DNA from: an uncultured Flavobacteriales bacterium
GTDB taxonomy: Bacteria; Bacteroidota; Bacteroidia; Flavobacteriales_E; Vicingaceae
Length of the DNA stretch: 64,000 nt
NCBI GenBank assembly: GCA_937901255.1
Contig: CALCHN010000028.1
Span: forward strand, 1-64,000
Direction: 5' to 3'
The notes beneath the pieces are model-generated. The model searched no databases, had not been told where the DNA came from, and saw only the letters and a list, made by a program, of their open reading frames with translations. Shown one piece after another: positions 42,716 through 51,500 of this stretch; positions within the stretch are counted from its first letter, which is position 1; each line of letters opens with the position of its first letter. Both the position numbers and the translations under genes were made by a program.

Positions 42716-43960
42716 TTAGTTTATTCTTCTCCAAAATTTTACTGCTACATTGGTGGGTCTAGTTTCCGGAGCTGTGTTGCCCGAATCCATATTACTAACA
42801 TTAACCGTTCCTGTATGGTTATGTACAGGAATGGTATGAGAATGAGCTCCATCTGCATTTATGGTATGAGTATGCGTAAAGCAATTACTATTCATTTGTC
42901 CCATAAAATTACCTACTGTTGGCAAACCGTTCCATCCTTGTCCACAAGTGCTTGGCGTTGGGTTTCCATAAGGAGCATTAAGACCAGAGCTAGCTAAATT
43001 ATCATCATAAGGAATCCAAGTACTTCCATTAAAAGTAGAAATTCCTCCAGTTTGTCCACCATGCGAGTGGCTTCCATCAGTAGAAGTAGTAGATGCGGCT
43101 GAATTATCAATGGTAACAGTAGCAGTATGGGTATGGTCTTGAACTGCGTCATTTTGCACTGTACCAGTTAAAGCTCCACCTTGTGCGACATTAGCATTTC
43201 CACCTGTAGCTCTAATAAATTCCCCATTTTGAATATCAGTGGCTATCCATTGTGTGCAAGGGTAAAGAGTATTTGGGTCGACAGCATTAGCCCATTGCAA
43301 ATAAGTTGCACCGATAGGAGGGGTGTTTACGAACATCCAGCAAGTACCATTAAAAACTTCGAGCATTCCGGCAGTAGTGTTAAATCTTGTAGCACCGGTT
43401 GGTGGTGCCGGAGGTTGTTGTGCCGTAGTTCCTGTTGGCATACCTAAAGCATCTGTGGCATTTACTTGCAAAGAAAGCACTGGAGTTGGGGTATTTACGC
43501 CTATTTCACCTGTAGATAAAATTCTAACTCTTTCGGTATTGTTCGTTTTAATTACCAAATCTTGATTATCTATAGTTCCTAAAAAGTTAGTGGCTGGATT
43601 AGTTCCTGTATTTCCTAATGTTTGCCAAGCATCATCTGCCAATCTTACCCATTTTGCACCATCCCAATAGTAGTAACCGGGATAAACATCATTAATAGTT
43701 GCCGTATTAAATACCATAAGCGAATTGGCAATACCTGCACCAATAGGAGCATTGTTGTTGGTAGCTGTTAAAGGTATTCTAGGAATTAACAAACCTTTGT
43801 TGTTATTAGGGGCAGCATCTATATCTAACAAAGCAGAAGCATTGGGTGCAGTTCCTGTTGTGTTAATCCCAGCACTTTGGGAGAAGCCAATGGTTGATAA
43901 ATGAAATGAAATTACTAAAAGTAAAAAGTTTTTTAAACTTAAAAAATGGCTTATATTCAT
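42716..43960 (-). CDS. Secreted protein with phage tail-collar-like C-terminus
   Basis: A 414-residue protein starting at the ATG at 43960 (eight residues after an earlier ATG), where a signal peptide begins (SLKNFLLLVISFHLSTIGFS). The N-terminal 135-residue module repeats that of the preceding downstream gene. The C-terminal half (from about 220) resembles tail-collar proteins: repeated His-rich turns (HTHTATVTIDNS, GSHSHGGQTGG, HTHTINADGAHSHTIPVHNH) and the ending NTAPETRPTNVAVKFWRRI, as in phage fibres with metal-bound HxH sites. It is probably a trimeric fibre on the cell surface. Confidence 0.85.
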   Translation of the reverse strand: MNISHFLSLKNFLLLVISFHLSTIGFSQSAGINTTGTAPNASALLDIDAAPNNNKGLLIPRIPLTATNNNAPIGAGIANSLMVFNTATINDVYPGYYYWDGAKWVRLADDAWQTLGNTGTNPATNFLGTIDNQDLVIKTNNTERVRILSTGEIGVNTPTPVLSLQVNATDALGMPTGTTAQQPPAPPTGATRFNTTAGMLEVFNGTCWMFVNTPPIGATYLQWANAVDPNTLYPCTQWIATDIQNGEFIRATGGNANVAQGGALTGTVQNDAVQDHTHTATVTIDNSAASTTSTDGSHSHGGQTGGISTFNGSTWIPYDDNLASSGLNAPYGNPTPSTCGQGWNGLPTVGNFMGQMNSNCFTHTHTINADGAHSHTIPVHNHTGTVNVSNMDSGNTAPETRPTNVAVKFWRRIN

Positions 43961-44252
43961 CGTGTAACAAGTTGTTTTATACAATAGTTGGCTAAAATAT
44001 AAAAAATTTGATGAATACGAATATAAAAAACTTATTTATTTTAGGAATCTGTGAGATGTTTGTAAAACTTTAAATAATTGTTAAGCAATTGTTTGAAAGA
44101 TATAGTTGTTTGTATAAATTTAAATTCTAAGAGTGAGAAAGGTGTGGAAATGTTTTGAAAAGTAAGTTGAAGAATTGGTTTTTTGTGTTTACTGAAAACT
44201 TTTTTATTTTATAAAGGATGTTTGTTACCTTTACACCCTTAAATATAAACAG

Positions 44253-44750
44253 ATGAAAAAATTAGTGTATTCCCCAATATTAGTATTGTTATTGTTTGTT
44301 GTGTCGTGTCAGTCGGATAAAAAATCGGTCAGTTATTATGAGCAAATTAACAAAAAAGCTACAGCAGAAGAGTTGATGCAACGAATTAACTTGTCTATTG
44401 ATAAGGTTGCAAAAGAAGAAAAGAAAAAGAATTTAGTTGAGCAAGATAACGATTTGTTGGTTTATAAATATGAATTAAGTGAGTCAGATTTTTATAAATT
44501 AACCTATGTGTTTGATGAATTGGGTTGTTTTGAAGTAGGTTTAGATTTTCAAATAAATAACAAAGAGCAGTTTGGTATTTTAAAAGAAGCCTATACTAAA
44601 CAGATTAATGAGTTGAAAGATTTTAAGTTAGTTGATGATGCTAATGGTTTGGCAAGATGGTTAAAAAATGACGAAAGTATTTCCATAGAATTAGATTTTG
44701 CTCTGCAAGAAGATGGTATTTTAGTGTTAACCATTTTTGCCAATGAATAA
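44253..44750 (+). CDS. Lipoprotein of unknown function
   Basis: A 165-residue protein with a lipoprotein signal (SPILVLLLFVVSC, lipid-modified Cys at about 19). The mature part is charged and helical at first (INKKATAEELMQRINLSIDK) and then alpha/beta (VYKYEL, YKLTYVFDELGCFEVGLDFQ). No recognised family. It runs divergently from the tail-collar-like gene across a 268-bp AT-rich gap and ends 14 bp before the promoter of the ribosomal protein operon. Confidence 0.7.
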   Translation: MKKLVYSPILVLLLFVVSCQSDKKSVSYYEQINKKATAEELMQRINLSIDKVAKEEKKKNLVEQDNDLLVYKYELSESDFYKLTYVFDELGCFEVGLDFQINNKEQFGILKEAYTKQINELKDFKLVDDANGLARWLKNDESISIELDFALQEDGILVLTIFANE

Positions 44751-44764
44751 AATTTCTTTAAGCA

Positions 44765-44795
44765 TTTGAAAGTAAAGAAAATTTGTTTACTTTTG
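44765..44795 (+). promoter_or_regulatory. Promoter of rpsF-rpsR-rplI
   Basis: TTTG at 44765-44768, 19 bp spacer, TACTTTTG at 44788-44795: an exact match to the Bacteroidota consensus. Transcription would start near 44802, giving a leader of about 50 nt with a short CCTTTTTTTAAAAGG hairpin. Confidence 0.8.
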
Positions 44796-44850
44796 CCGTC
44801 CTTTTTTTAAAAGGAATAACAATTATTTATAAACAAAAAACATTAAAAAA

Positions 44851-45207
44851 ATGACTAAACGTTATGAAACTGTTTTCATTTTAACTCCCGTTTTATCTGC
44901 AGATCAGGTAAAGGAAACAGTAGTAAACTTTAAAAAGTTTTTAAAAGATTCAGGTGCTAAGTTGATGCACGAAGAAGATTGGGGTTTAAGAAAACTAGCT
45001 TACCCAATTCAAAAAAAATCAACAGGTTTTTATTATTTGTTTGAGTACGAAATAGAAGGAGAAGCTATTGCTAATATAGAATTAGCATTAAAGAGAGACG
45101 AAAAAGTAATGCGTTTTCTAACAGTAGCTTTAGATAAGCATGCTATTGCTTTCGTAGAATCAAGAAAAAACAGAAGTAAAAAAGCTGAGCCAACAACAGC
45201 TGAATAA
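44851..45207 (+). CDS. rpsF: 30S ribosomal protein S6
   Basis: A 118-residue ribosomal protein. The start MTKRYETVFILTPVLSADQV and GLRKLAYPIQKKSTGFYYLF are diagnostic of bS6. It forms a heterodimer with S18, encoded next, on the 30S platform. The lysine-rich tail (SRKNRSKKAEPTTAE) is typical. First gene of the rpsF-rpsR-rplI operon. Confidence 0.97.
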   Translation: MTKRYETVFILTPVLSADQVKETVVNFKKFLKDSGAKLMHEEDWGLRKLAYPIQKKSTGFYYLFEYEIEGEAIANIELALKRDEKVMRFLTVALDKHAIAFVESRKNRSKKAEPTTAE

Positions 45208-45229
45208 TTAACTTTTAAAACAAAACATC

Positions 45230-45499
45230 ATGTCAGAAAATTCATCAGAAATTAGATATTTAACTCCTCCAAACATTGAGTTAACCAAAGAAAAATATTG
45301 TAGATTTAAAAAACATAAAATCAAATACATTGATTATAAAGACGAAAAGTTTTTATTACAATTTGTAAATGAACAAGGAAAATTACTTCCTAGAAGAATT
45401 ACAGGAACTTCTTTAAAATACCAAAGAAAAGTTTCTCAAGCAGTAAAAAGAGCAAGACATTTAGCGTTAATGCCTTATGTAGCTGATATGCTTAAATAA
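45230..45499 (+). CDS. rpsR: 30S ribosomal protein S18
   Basis: An 89-residue protein. The core KYCRFKKHKIKYIDYKDEKF followed by RRITGTSLKYQRKVSQAVKR is bS18. A single cysteine is present, so it is not the four-cysteine zinc form. Starts 22 bp after rpsF. Confidence 0.96.
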   Translation: MSENSSEIRYLTPPNIELTKEKYCRFKKHKIKYIDYKDEKFLLQFVNEQGKLLPRRITGTSLKYQRKVSQAVKRARHLALMPYVADMLK

Positions 45500-45535
45500 T
45501 TCAAACTAAGTTTAAACCTACAAATACAATAAGAT

Positions 45536-45982
45536 ATGAAAATTATATTAAACGAAAATATAGAAAACTTAGGATTTAAGAATGATGTTGTTACTGTGAA
45601 AAACGGTTATGGCAGAAATTTCCTTATCCCAAAAGGAATGGCTAAAATAGCTACTCCATCTGCTTTAAAAGTTTTAGCAGAAAACTTGAAACAACAAGCG
45701 GTTAAAAACCAAAAAATTAAAGAAGAAGCAGAAAAAGCAGCAGACAAATTATCAAAAACTGTTTTGAAAATTGGTGCTAAAGCTGGAGAAAATGGAAAGA
45801 TTTTTGGTTCTATCAATACCATACAAATTGCTGAAGCAGCAGAAAAAGCAGGTATTGTATTAGATAAAAAATTAATTAAATTAAAAGGAGATGCAATCAA
45901 AACTTTAGGAGCTTACGAAGCAGAAGTTAAATTGCACAAAGAAGTAGATGCAATAATTAAATTTGAAGTAGTTGAAGAATAA
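45536..45982 (+). CDS. rplI: 50S ribosomal protein L9
   Basis: A 148-residue protein with the bL9 N-domain (MKIILNENIENLGFKNDVVT, VKNGYGRNFLIPKGMAKIAT), the long connecting helix and the C-domain. Full length. Last gene of the operon; the promoter for rimP-nusA-infB begins within its last codons. Confidence 0.97.
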   Translation: MKIILNENIENLGFKNDVVTVKNGYGRNFLIPKGMAKIATPSALKVLAENLKQQAVKNQKIKEEAEKAADKLSKTVLKIGAKAGENGKIFGSINTIQIAEAAEKAGIVLDKKLIKLKGDAIKTLGAYEAEVKLHKEVDAIIKFEVVEE

Positions 45983-46001
45983 AAATTAATTACTATATTT
46001 G
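45971..46001 (+). promoter_or_regulatory. Promoter of rimP-nusA-infB
   Basis: GTTG at 45971-45974, 19 bp, TATATTTG at 45994-46001. The -33 box lies inside the end of rplI. The predicted start (about 46008) is upstream of the hairpin at 46025-46054. Confidence 0.7.
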
Positions 46002-46024
46002 CAGCGAAATAAATAAGAATTGAT

Positions 46025-46054
46025 AAAGAGGGGACAGACGTCCCCTCTTTTATT
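46025..46054 (+). terminator. Terminator or leader attenuator before rimP
   Basis: AAAGAGGGGAC-AGAC-GTCCCCTCTTT, an eleven-pair stem with TATTT after it. It would end read-through from rplI, but it also lies downstream of the rimP promoter, so it may work as an attenuator in the leader. Confidence 0.75.
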
Positions 46055-46063
46055 TATCTAAAA

Positions 46064-46525
46064 ATGATAACAGAAGAACAAATATTATCCTTGGTTACGC
46101 CAACACTTGAAGAAAAAAATGCCTTTATAGTAATGTTGGATATTAGACCAGGAAATAATATTTTATTAGAAGTAGATAGTTTAGAAGGAGTGAAAATTAG
46201 CGATTGTGTGGACATTAGCAGAGCAATAGAACACAATTTAGATAGAGAAACAGAAGATTTTGAATTACAAGTTTCTTCTCCTGGTTTAGATAAACCACTT
46301 AGAGTAAAACAGCAATACGACAAGAATATTGGGAGAGAACTTAAAATTATTACCAATGATGATGAACAACTAAAAGGTAAACTTATAGAAGTAACTGATG
46401 AGTACATTACCATTGAAAAAGAAGTAAAAGAAAAAGTAGGGAAGAAAAAGAAAATTTCAATACAAAACGAGCAAATAAACTTTAATAATATAAAAGAAAC
46501 TAAAATAATAATTTCATTTAAATAA
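46064..46525 (+). CDS. rimP: Ribosome maturation factor RimP
   Basis: A 153-residue protein needed for 30S assembly. The N-terminal domain has IVMLDIRPGNNILLEVDSLE and VDISRAIEHNLDRETEDFEL, then the family signature QVSSPGLDKPLRVKQQYDKN and an SH3-like C-terminal part. It is the first gene of the conserved rimP-nusA-infB cluster, 12 bp before nusA. Confidence 0.94.
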   Translation: MITEEQILSLVTPTLEEKNAFIVMLDIRPGNNILLEVDSLEGVKISDCVDISRAIEHNLDRETEDFELQVSSPGLDKPLRVKQQYDKNIGRELKIITNDDEQLKGKLIEVTDEYITIEKEVKEKVGKKKKISIQNEQINFNNIKETKIIISFK

Positions 46526-46537
46526 AAACAACCAACC

Positions 46538-47776
46538 ATGGAAAGCGTAAACCTAATTGATTCATTTGAAGAGTTTAAAGAGTTTAAAGATATTGATAGA
46601 GTAACTCTAATGAGTATTCTTGAAAATGTTTTTAGAAGCACTATTAAAAAGAAATATGGTGATGACGATAACTTTGACTTTATTGTGAATGTTGATAAAG
46701 GAGATTTGGAAATATGGAGAAATAGAGAAATTGTTCACGATGGTGAAGTAGAAGATGAAAACAGAGAAATTGCTTATTCAGACGCTATTAAAATTGAACC
46801 TGATTTTGAAATTGGTGAAGAAGTTTCTGAAGAAGTTAAAATTGAAGACTTTGGTAGAAGGTTGGTATTATCGCTTAGACAAAATTTAATGTCTAAGTTA
46901 ATGGAATTAGAAAAAGATAACATTTACAAACAATATAAAGATAGAGTAGGAGAGCTTATTACAGGTGAAGTTTACCAGATTTGGAAAAGAGAAATTTTAA
47001 TTTTAGACGACCAGGATAACGAGCTTATTTTGCCAAAATCTGAGCAAATTCCTAGTGATAGATTTAAAAAAGGAGATAGCGTAAGAGCAGTTGTAGTTCG
47101 TGTAGATATGAAAAACAATAAGCCTGCAATTATTCTTTCAAGAACATCTCCATTGTTCTTAGAAAGATTGTTTGAATTAGAAGTTCCTGAAATTTTTGAC
47201 GGATTAATTACCATCAAAAACATAGTTAGAGAACCAGGAGAAAGAGCAAAAGTAGCAGTAGAATCTTATGACGATAGAATTGATCCTGTTGGAGCTTGTG
47301 TAGGAATGAAAGGAGCTAGAATTCACGGAATAGTAAGAGAATTAAGAAATGAAAATATTGATGTAATTAATTACACTAATAACATTGAATTATATATCCA
47401 AAGAGCATTAAGTCCAGCAAAAACAACCTCTATTAAATTAGATAGAGAAACTAAAAAAGCTGAAGTGTTCTTAAAGCCAGACCAAATATCATTAGCAATT
47501 GGTAAAGGTGGACACAACATTAAATTAGCTGGAAAATTAGTAGGCTTTGAAATAGATGTTTATAGAGATATTGATGATGATTCTGATGATGTTGCATTAG
47601 ATGAATTTACTGATGAAATAGAACCATGGATCATTGAAGAACTTAAATCTATAGGATGCGATACAGCAAGAAGTGTATTAGATTTATCAGTAGAAGAATT
47701 AGTAAAAAGAACAGATTTAGAAATAGAAACTGTAGAAGACGTTATGAGTATATTGAAAGAAGAGTTTGAAGATTAA
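46538..47776 (+). CDS. nusA: Transcription termination/antitermination factor NusA
   Basis: A 412-residue RNA polymerase-binding protein. It has the N-terminal domain (about 1-125), an S1 domain (GELITGEVYQIWKREILILD), two KH domains (GACVGMKGARIHGIVREL; ISLAIGKGGHNIKLAGKLVG) and a short C-terminal helix-hairpin-helix part. The last acidic repeat is shorter than in E. coli, as usual in Bacteroidota. Confidence 0.96.
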   Translation: MESVNLIDSFEEFKEFKDIDRVTLMSILENVFRSTIKKKYGDDDNFDFIVNVDKGDLEIWRNREIVHDGEVEDENREIAYSDAIKIEPDFEIGEEVSEEVKIEDFGRRLVLSLRQNLMSKLMELEKDNIYKQYKDRVGELITGEVYQIWKREILILDDQDNELILPKSEQIPSDRFKKGDSVRAVVVRVDMKNNKPAIILSRTSPLFLERLFELEVPEIFDGLITIKNIVREPGERAKVAVESYDDRIDPVGACVGMKGARIHGIVRELRNENIDVINYTNNIELYIQRALSPAKTTSIKLDRETKKAEVFLKPDQISLAIGKGGHNIKLAGKLVGFEIDVYRDIDDDSDDVALDEFTDEIEPWIIEELKSIGCDTARSVLDLSVEELVKRTDLEIETVEDVMSILKEEFED

Positions 47777-47869
47777 TTTTTAAAATTCCTCAGTATTTCA
47801 TATATTAGTAGCACATTAAAATTATCGATTAAAATATAATCAATAATATTGTAAAAAAAGGATAAAAGT

Positions 47870-50554
47870 ATGTCTAACGGATCACAAGTAAAACGATTAA
47901 GTAAAGTAGCAAAAGAATTTAACATTGGTATTCACACCATTGTTGAATTCCTAGAATCTAAAAATATTAAGATTGAAAGCAATCCTAATACAAAATTAGA
48001 CGAAGGCGTTTATGCTGTTTTACTTGATGAATTTCAGCAAGATAAGACCACCAAGGAAGAGTCCAAAAAGATTACAATAGGATCTGAAAAAGAAACTATT
48101 TCTTTAAAACCTGTAGAAAAAAAGGTTGAGGTAGAAGAAAAAGTGGAAGAAAAAATTGAAGAGCCTGTAGTTAAAGAAGAACCAGCTCCGCAAGAAGAGG
48201 AAACCAAAGGGCCTAAAGTAATAACTAAAATAGATTTAGATAGCATTAACTCTAAAACTAGACCTGATAAAAAAGCAAAACCTGCGGAGAAGAAAGAAGA
48301 AGCTAAAAAGGAAGAACCTAAAAAAGAAGAAGCTCCAAAAACAGTAGCTAAAGAGGAAGAAAAGAAAAAAGAAGAACCTAAAAAAGAAGGTCCGCAGAGT
48401 ATTGAAACAGTTTATGAAAAACTTAATGAGATAAAAGTTTTAAGAACTATTGAGCTTCCTGTTGAAAGAAAATTTGAAAAAAGAAAACCAGTTGCTTCTT
48501 CTAACAAGGAAAAAAATGTTGATGATGATAAATCTGGAAATAAATCTAAAAGAAAAAGATTAACTAAAAAGGTTGATTTATCTGATGCTCCAAAAAAATT
48601 CGCTAAAAAAGGACAACAAAAAGGAGAGAGAGTAGAGAAAAAACAAGAATTAACAGAAAAAGAAATTCAAGACCAAGTAAAAGAAACACTTGCTCGTTTA
48701 ACAGGCGGAGGAAAAAGTAAATCTGTAAAACATAGAAAAGATAAAAGATTAGCAGCAAGCGAAGAGGCTCAGAAAAATGTTGAAAGAGAAGAGAAAGAAA
48801 AATCAATAATAAAAATTACTGAATTTGTTACAGCAAATGAGCTGGCAAAGTTAATGGATATTAATGTTAACGAGGTAATTGGAGCATGTATGAGCTTAGG
48901 CTTATTTGTTTCTATTAACCAACGTTTAGATGCAGAAACAATTTCTATTATTGCAGAAGAGTTTGGTTACTCTGTTCAATTTATTTCTGCATCAGAAAAC
49001 TTAGATTTTGAACAAGAAGAGGAAGATGATCCTAAAGATTTATTAGATAGAGCACCAATTGTTACTGTAATGGGACACGTAGATCATGGTAAAACATCTT
49101 TATTGGATTACGTTAGAAAAGCAAATGTAATTGCTGGTGAAGCTGGAGGAATTACCCAACATATTGGAGCTTATTCGGTAACATTAGATAACGGAAAAAG
49201 AATTGCATTTTTAGATACTCCTGGTCACGAAGCCTTTACCGCTATGCGTGCACGTGGAGCTCAGGTAACAGATATCGCCATTATTGTAATTGCTGCAGAT
49301 GATAGCATCATGCCACAAACAAAAGAGGCAATTAATCATGCTCAGGCAGCAGGAGTTCCTATTGTTTTTGCCTTCAATAAAATTGATAAAGAAGGAGCAA
49401 ATGTTGATAGATTAAGAGAAGAACTTTCTGCTATGAATATCTTAGTAGAAGAGTGGGGAGGAAAATATCAAACACAAGAAATTTCAGCAAAATTTGGTAC
49501 TAATGTAGAAGATTTGTTAGAAAAAGTATTGCTAGAAGCAGAAATGTTAGAACTTAAAGCAAACCCAAATAAAAAAGGTAGAGGAACAGTTATAGAATCT
49601 GAGTTGGACAAAGGAAAAGGATATGTTTCTACCATGTTGGTTCAAACAGGAACAATGAAAGTAGGAGATGTAATTTTAGCAGGTTGTTATAGCGGAAAAG
49701 TTAAAGCAATGTTTAATGAACGTGGAGCTAAAATTACAGAAGCTGGTCCATCAACTCCAGTATCCTTATTAGGATTAAATGGAGCACCAAGTGCTGGCGA
49801 TAAATTCTATGTGATGGAAGATGAGAGAGAAGCTAGAAATATTGCTGAAAAAAGACTTCAGTTAGTTAGAGAGCAAGGTGCTAGAACTAACAAACATATT
49901 ACATTGGCAGAGATTGGAAGAAGATTGGCAATTGGCGACTTTAAAGAACTTAATGTTATTATTAAAGGTGATGTGGATGGTTCTATTGAGGCACTTTCTG
50001 ATTCCTTACAAAAATTATCTACCGACCAAATTGAAGTTAATATTATCCATAAATCTGTAGGACAAATTTCTGAGTCGGATGTAATGTTAGCAGCAGCTTC
50101 TGATGCAATTATTATTGGTTTCCAAGTAAGACCATCTGTAAATGCCAGAAAACTTGCCGAACAAGAACAAATAGATGTTAGATTGTACTCTATTATTTAC
50201 GATGCTATTGAAGAAATTAAAGATGCAATGGAAGGTATGTTAGCTCCTAAATTTGAGGAGAAAATTACCGGAACAGTTGAAATTAGAGAAATATTTAAAA
50301 TCTCTAAAGTGGGAACAATTGCAGGGTGTATGGTTCAAGAAGGAAAAATTTATAGAACAAGCGATATTAGAGTTATTAGAGACGGAATTGTAGTTTATAC
50401 AGGAAAACTAGGCTCGCTTAAACGATTTAAAGATGACGTTAAAGAAGTTGCTAAAGGCTATGAATGTGGATTGAACATTGATAAGTTTAATGACATTAAA
50501 GAAGGCGACATTGTTGAAGCTTACGAACAAGTTGAAGTGAAACAAAAAATCTAA
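47870..50554 (+). CDS. infB: Translation initiation factor IF-2
   Basis: An 894-residue GTPase that places fMet-tRNA on the 30S subunit. The N-terminal 380 residues are a long Lys/Glu-rich linker after a small helical IF2N domain (LSKVAKEFNIGIHTIVEFLE). The G domain has VTVMGHVDHGKTSLLDYVRK, DTPGHEAFTAMRARG and FNKIDK. Domains II-IV follow to QVEVKQKI. The length is within the family range. Confidence 0.97.
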   Translation: MSNGSQVKRLSKVAKEFNIGIHTIVEFLESKNIKIESNPNTKLDEGVYAVLLDEFQQDKTTKEESKKITIGSEKETISLKPVEKKVEVEEKVEEKIEEPVVKEEPAPQEEETKGPKVITKIDLDSINSKTRPDKKAKPAEKKEEAKKEEPKKEEAPKTVAKEEEKKKEEPKKEGPQSIETVYEKLNEIKVLRTIELPVERKFEKRKPVASSNKEKNVDDDKSGNKSKRKRLTKKVDLSDAPKKFAKKGQQKGERVEKKQELTEKEIQDQVKETLARLTGGGKSKSVKHRKDKRLAASEEAQKNVEREEKEKSIIKITEFVTANELAKLMDINVNEVIGACMSLGLFVSINQRLDAETISIIAEEFGYSVQFISASENLDFEQEEEDDPKDLLDRAPIVTVMGHVDHGKTSLLDYVRKANVIAGEAGGITQHIGAYSVTLDNGKRIAFLDTPGHEAFTAMRARGAQVTDIAIIVIAADDSIMPQTKEAINHAQAAGVPIVFAFNKIDKEGANVDRLREELSAMNILVEEWGGKYQTQEISAKFGTNVEDLLEKVLLEAEMLELKANPNKKGRGTVIESELDKGKGYVSTMLVQTGTMKVGDVILAGCYSGKVKAMFNERGAKITEAGPSTPVSLLGLNGAPSAGDKFYVMEDEREARNIAEKRLQLVREQGARTNKHITLAEIGRRLAIGDFKELNVIIKGDVDGSIEALSDSLQKLSTDQIEVNIIHKSVGQISESDVMLAAASDAIIIGFQVRPSVNARKLAEQEQIDVRLYSIIYDAIEEIKDAMEGMLAPKFEEKITGTVEIREIFKISKVGTIAGCMVQEGKIYRTSDIRVIRDGIVVYTGKLGSLKRFKDDVKEVAKGYECGLNIDKFNDIKEGDIVEAYEQVEVKQKI

Positions 50555-50576
50555 TTCCTCAAAAAAAGAATAATAT

Positions 50577-50612
50577 AATCCTGATTGGTTTTTACTAGTC
50601 AGGATTTTTTTT
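50577..50612 (+). terminator. Terminator of the nusA-infB operon
   Basis: ATCCTGATT (50578-50586) and AGTCAGGAT (50597-50605) form the stem, followed by a run of T. It overlaps the upstream extension of the fdhD frame, which supports the later fdhD start. Confidence 0.8.
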
Positions 50613-50644
50613 ATAACTATTTTTACAAAGAAGTTTATAAAAAG

Positions 50645-51457
50645 ATGAAAATACAACAATATCAAGGAAAAAAGTTTTGTAAAAATGAAGCCATAATAGT
50701 TGAAGATAATTTAACTATTGAGGAAGGCTTACAGATTTATATCAATAACAAAACTTTTTCTATTACTATGAGAACCCCAGGAGATGATGAGGACTTAGTT
50801 AGAGGCTTGTTGTATGTAGAAGATATTTATAGAGGAAATGAAACACTACTTGTATCTATTAAAAAAGATGAGAAAAATGGGGTTTCTAAAGCTTTTGTGG
50901 AAATTGATGAAAGCCAATTGGGCAATGGTTATAAAAATAGTAGGAATTTATTATCCGTAAGTTCTTGTGGTATTTGTGGGCAACAAGAATTGCAAGAGCT
51001 TTCTGGAGGTGAAAAAATAGAAAAACAAGAACAAATTATTGCCATAAAAGACCTTTACACCATGTTTGAAACCATGAAAAAAGGTCAACCTACCTTTCAT
51101 CAATCGGGAGGCTCTCATGCAGCAGCAGCATTTACTAAAGACAGCACCTTACTTTCGCTAAAAGAAGATGTGGGCAGACATAATGCGGTAGATAAAGTTA
51201 TTGGAAACCTTATAGACAACAATCAACTAAAACAAGCAAAATGTATGGTAGTAAGTGGAAGAATTTCTTATGAGATTGTTGCCAAAGCTTATGCAGCAAA
51301 AATTCCTGTGTTAGGAGCAGTTTCAGCTCCATCAAGTTTAGCGGTAGATTTTGCTAAAGAATTAGGCATAACCCTTCTTGGTTTTTGTAGAGAAAATAAA
51401 GCAACATGCTACGCTCATCCACAAAGAATTAAAACCGAATTTAAAATACAAAAGTAA
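50645..51457 (+). CDS. fdhD: FdhD family sulfurtransferase
   Basis: A 270-residue protein from the ATG at 50645 (MKIQQYQGKKF); the frame is open upstream but would run through a terminator. FdhD hands sulfur from IscS to the molybdenum cofactor of formate dehydrogenase-like enzymes. The sulfur-carrying pair is visible in VSSCGICGQQE, and cofactor-binding parts HQSGGSHAAAAF, LKEDVGRHNAVDKVIG and VSGRISYEIVAKA match the family. No formate dehydrogenase or molybdenum gene lies in the window, so its client is encoded elsewhere. Confidence 0.92.
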   Translation: MKIQQYQGKKFCKNEAIIVEDNLTIEEGLQIYINNKTFSITMRTPGDDEDLVRGLLYVEDIYRGNETLLVSIKKDEKNGVSKAFVEIDESQLGNGYKNSRNLLSVSSCGICGQQELQELSGGEKIEKQEQIIAIKDLYTMFETMKKGQPTFHQSGGSHAAAAFTKDSTLLSLKEDVGRHNAVDKVIGNLIDNNQLKQAKCMVVSGRISYEIVAKAYAAKIPVLGAVSAPSSLAVDFAKELGITLLGFCRENKATCYAHPQRIKTEFKIQK

Positions 51458-51474
51458 AATTGGTATTCTCTTCG

Positions 51475-51482
51475 TATTTTTG
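51475..51482 (+). promoter_or_regulatory. Promoter -7 element for rnpA
   Basis: TATTTTTG, a full TAnnTTTG match, 19 bp before the TTG start of rnpA, giving a very short leader. The -33 box is unclear. Confidence 0.5.
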
Positions 51483-51500
51483 CTCAAAACATCTTAAACA

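Noticed and set aside
40884..43960. Prophage remnant because of tail-collar and S74 domains
   Set aside because: Both genes begin with clear signal peptides, share a Bacteroidota-type module, and no capsid, terminase, integrase or lysis gene is near.
45607..45900. Minus-strand frame opposite rplI (and similar frames opposite infB, nusA, rny)
   Set aside because: Shadow frames of highly biased AT-rich genes; the plus-strand products are certain.
50585..50644. Upstream extension of fdhD
   Set aside because: It begins with a non-ATG codon inside the infB terminator and adds residues foreign to the family; ATG 50645 is better.
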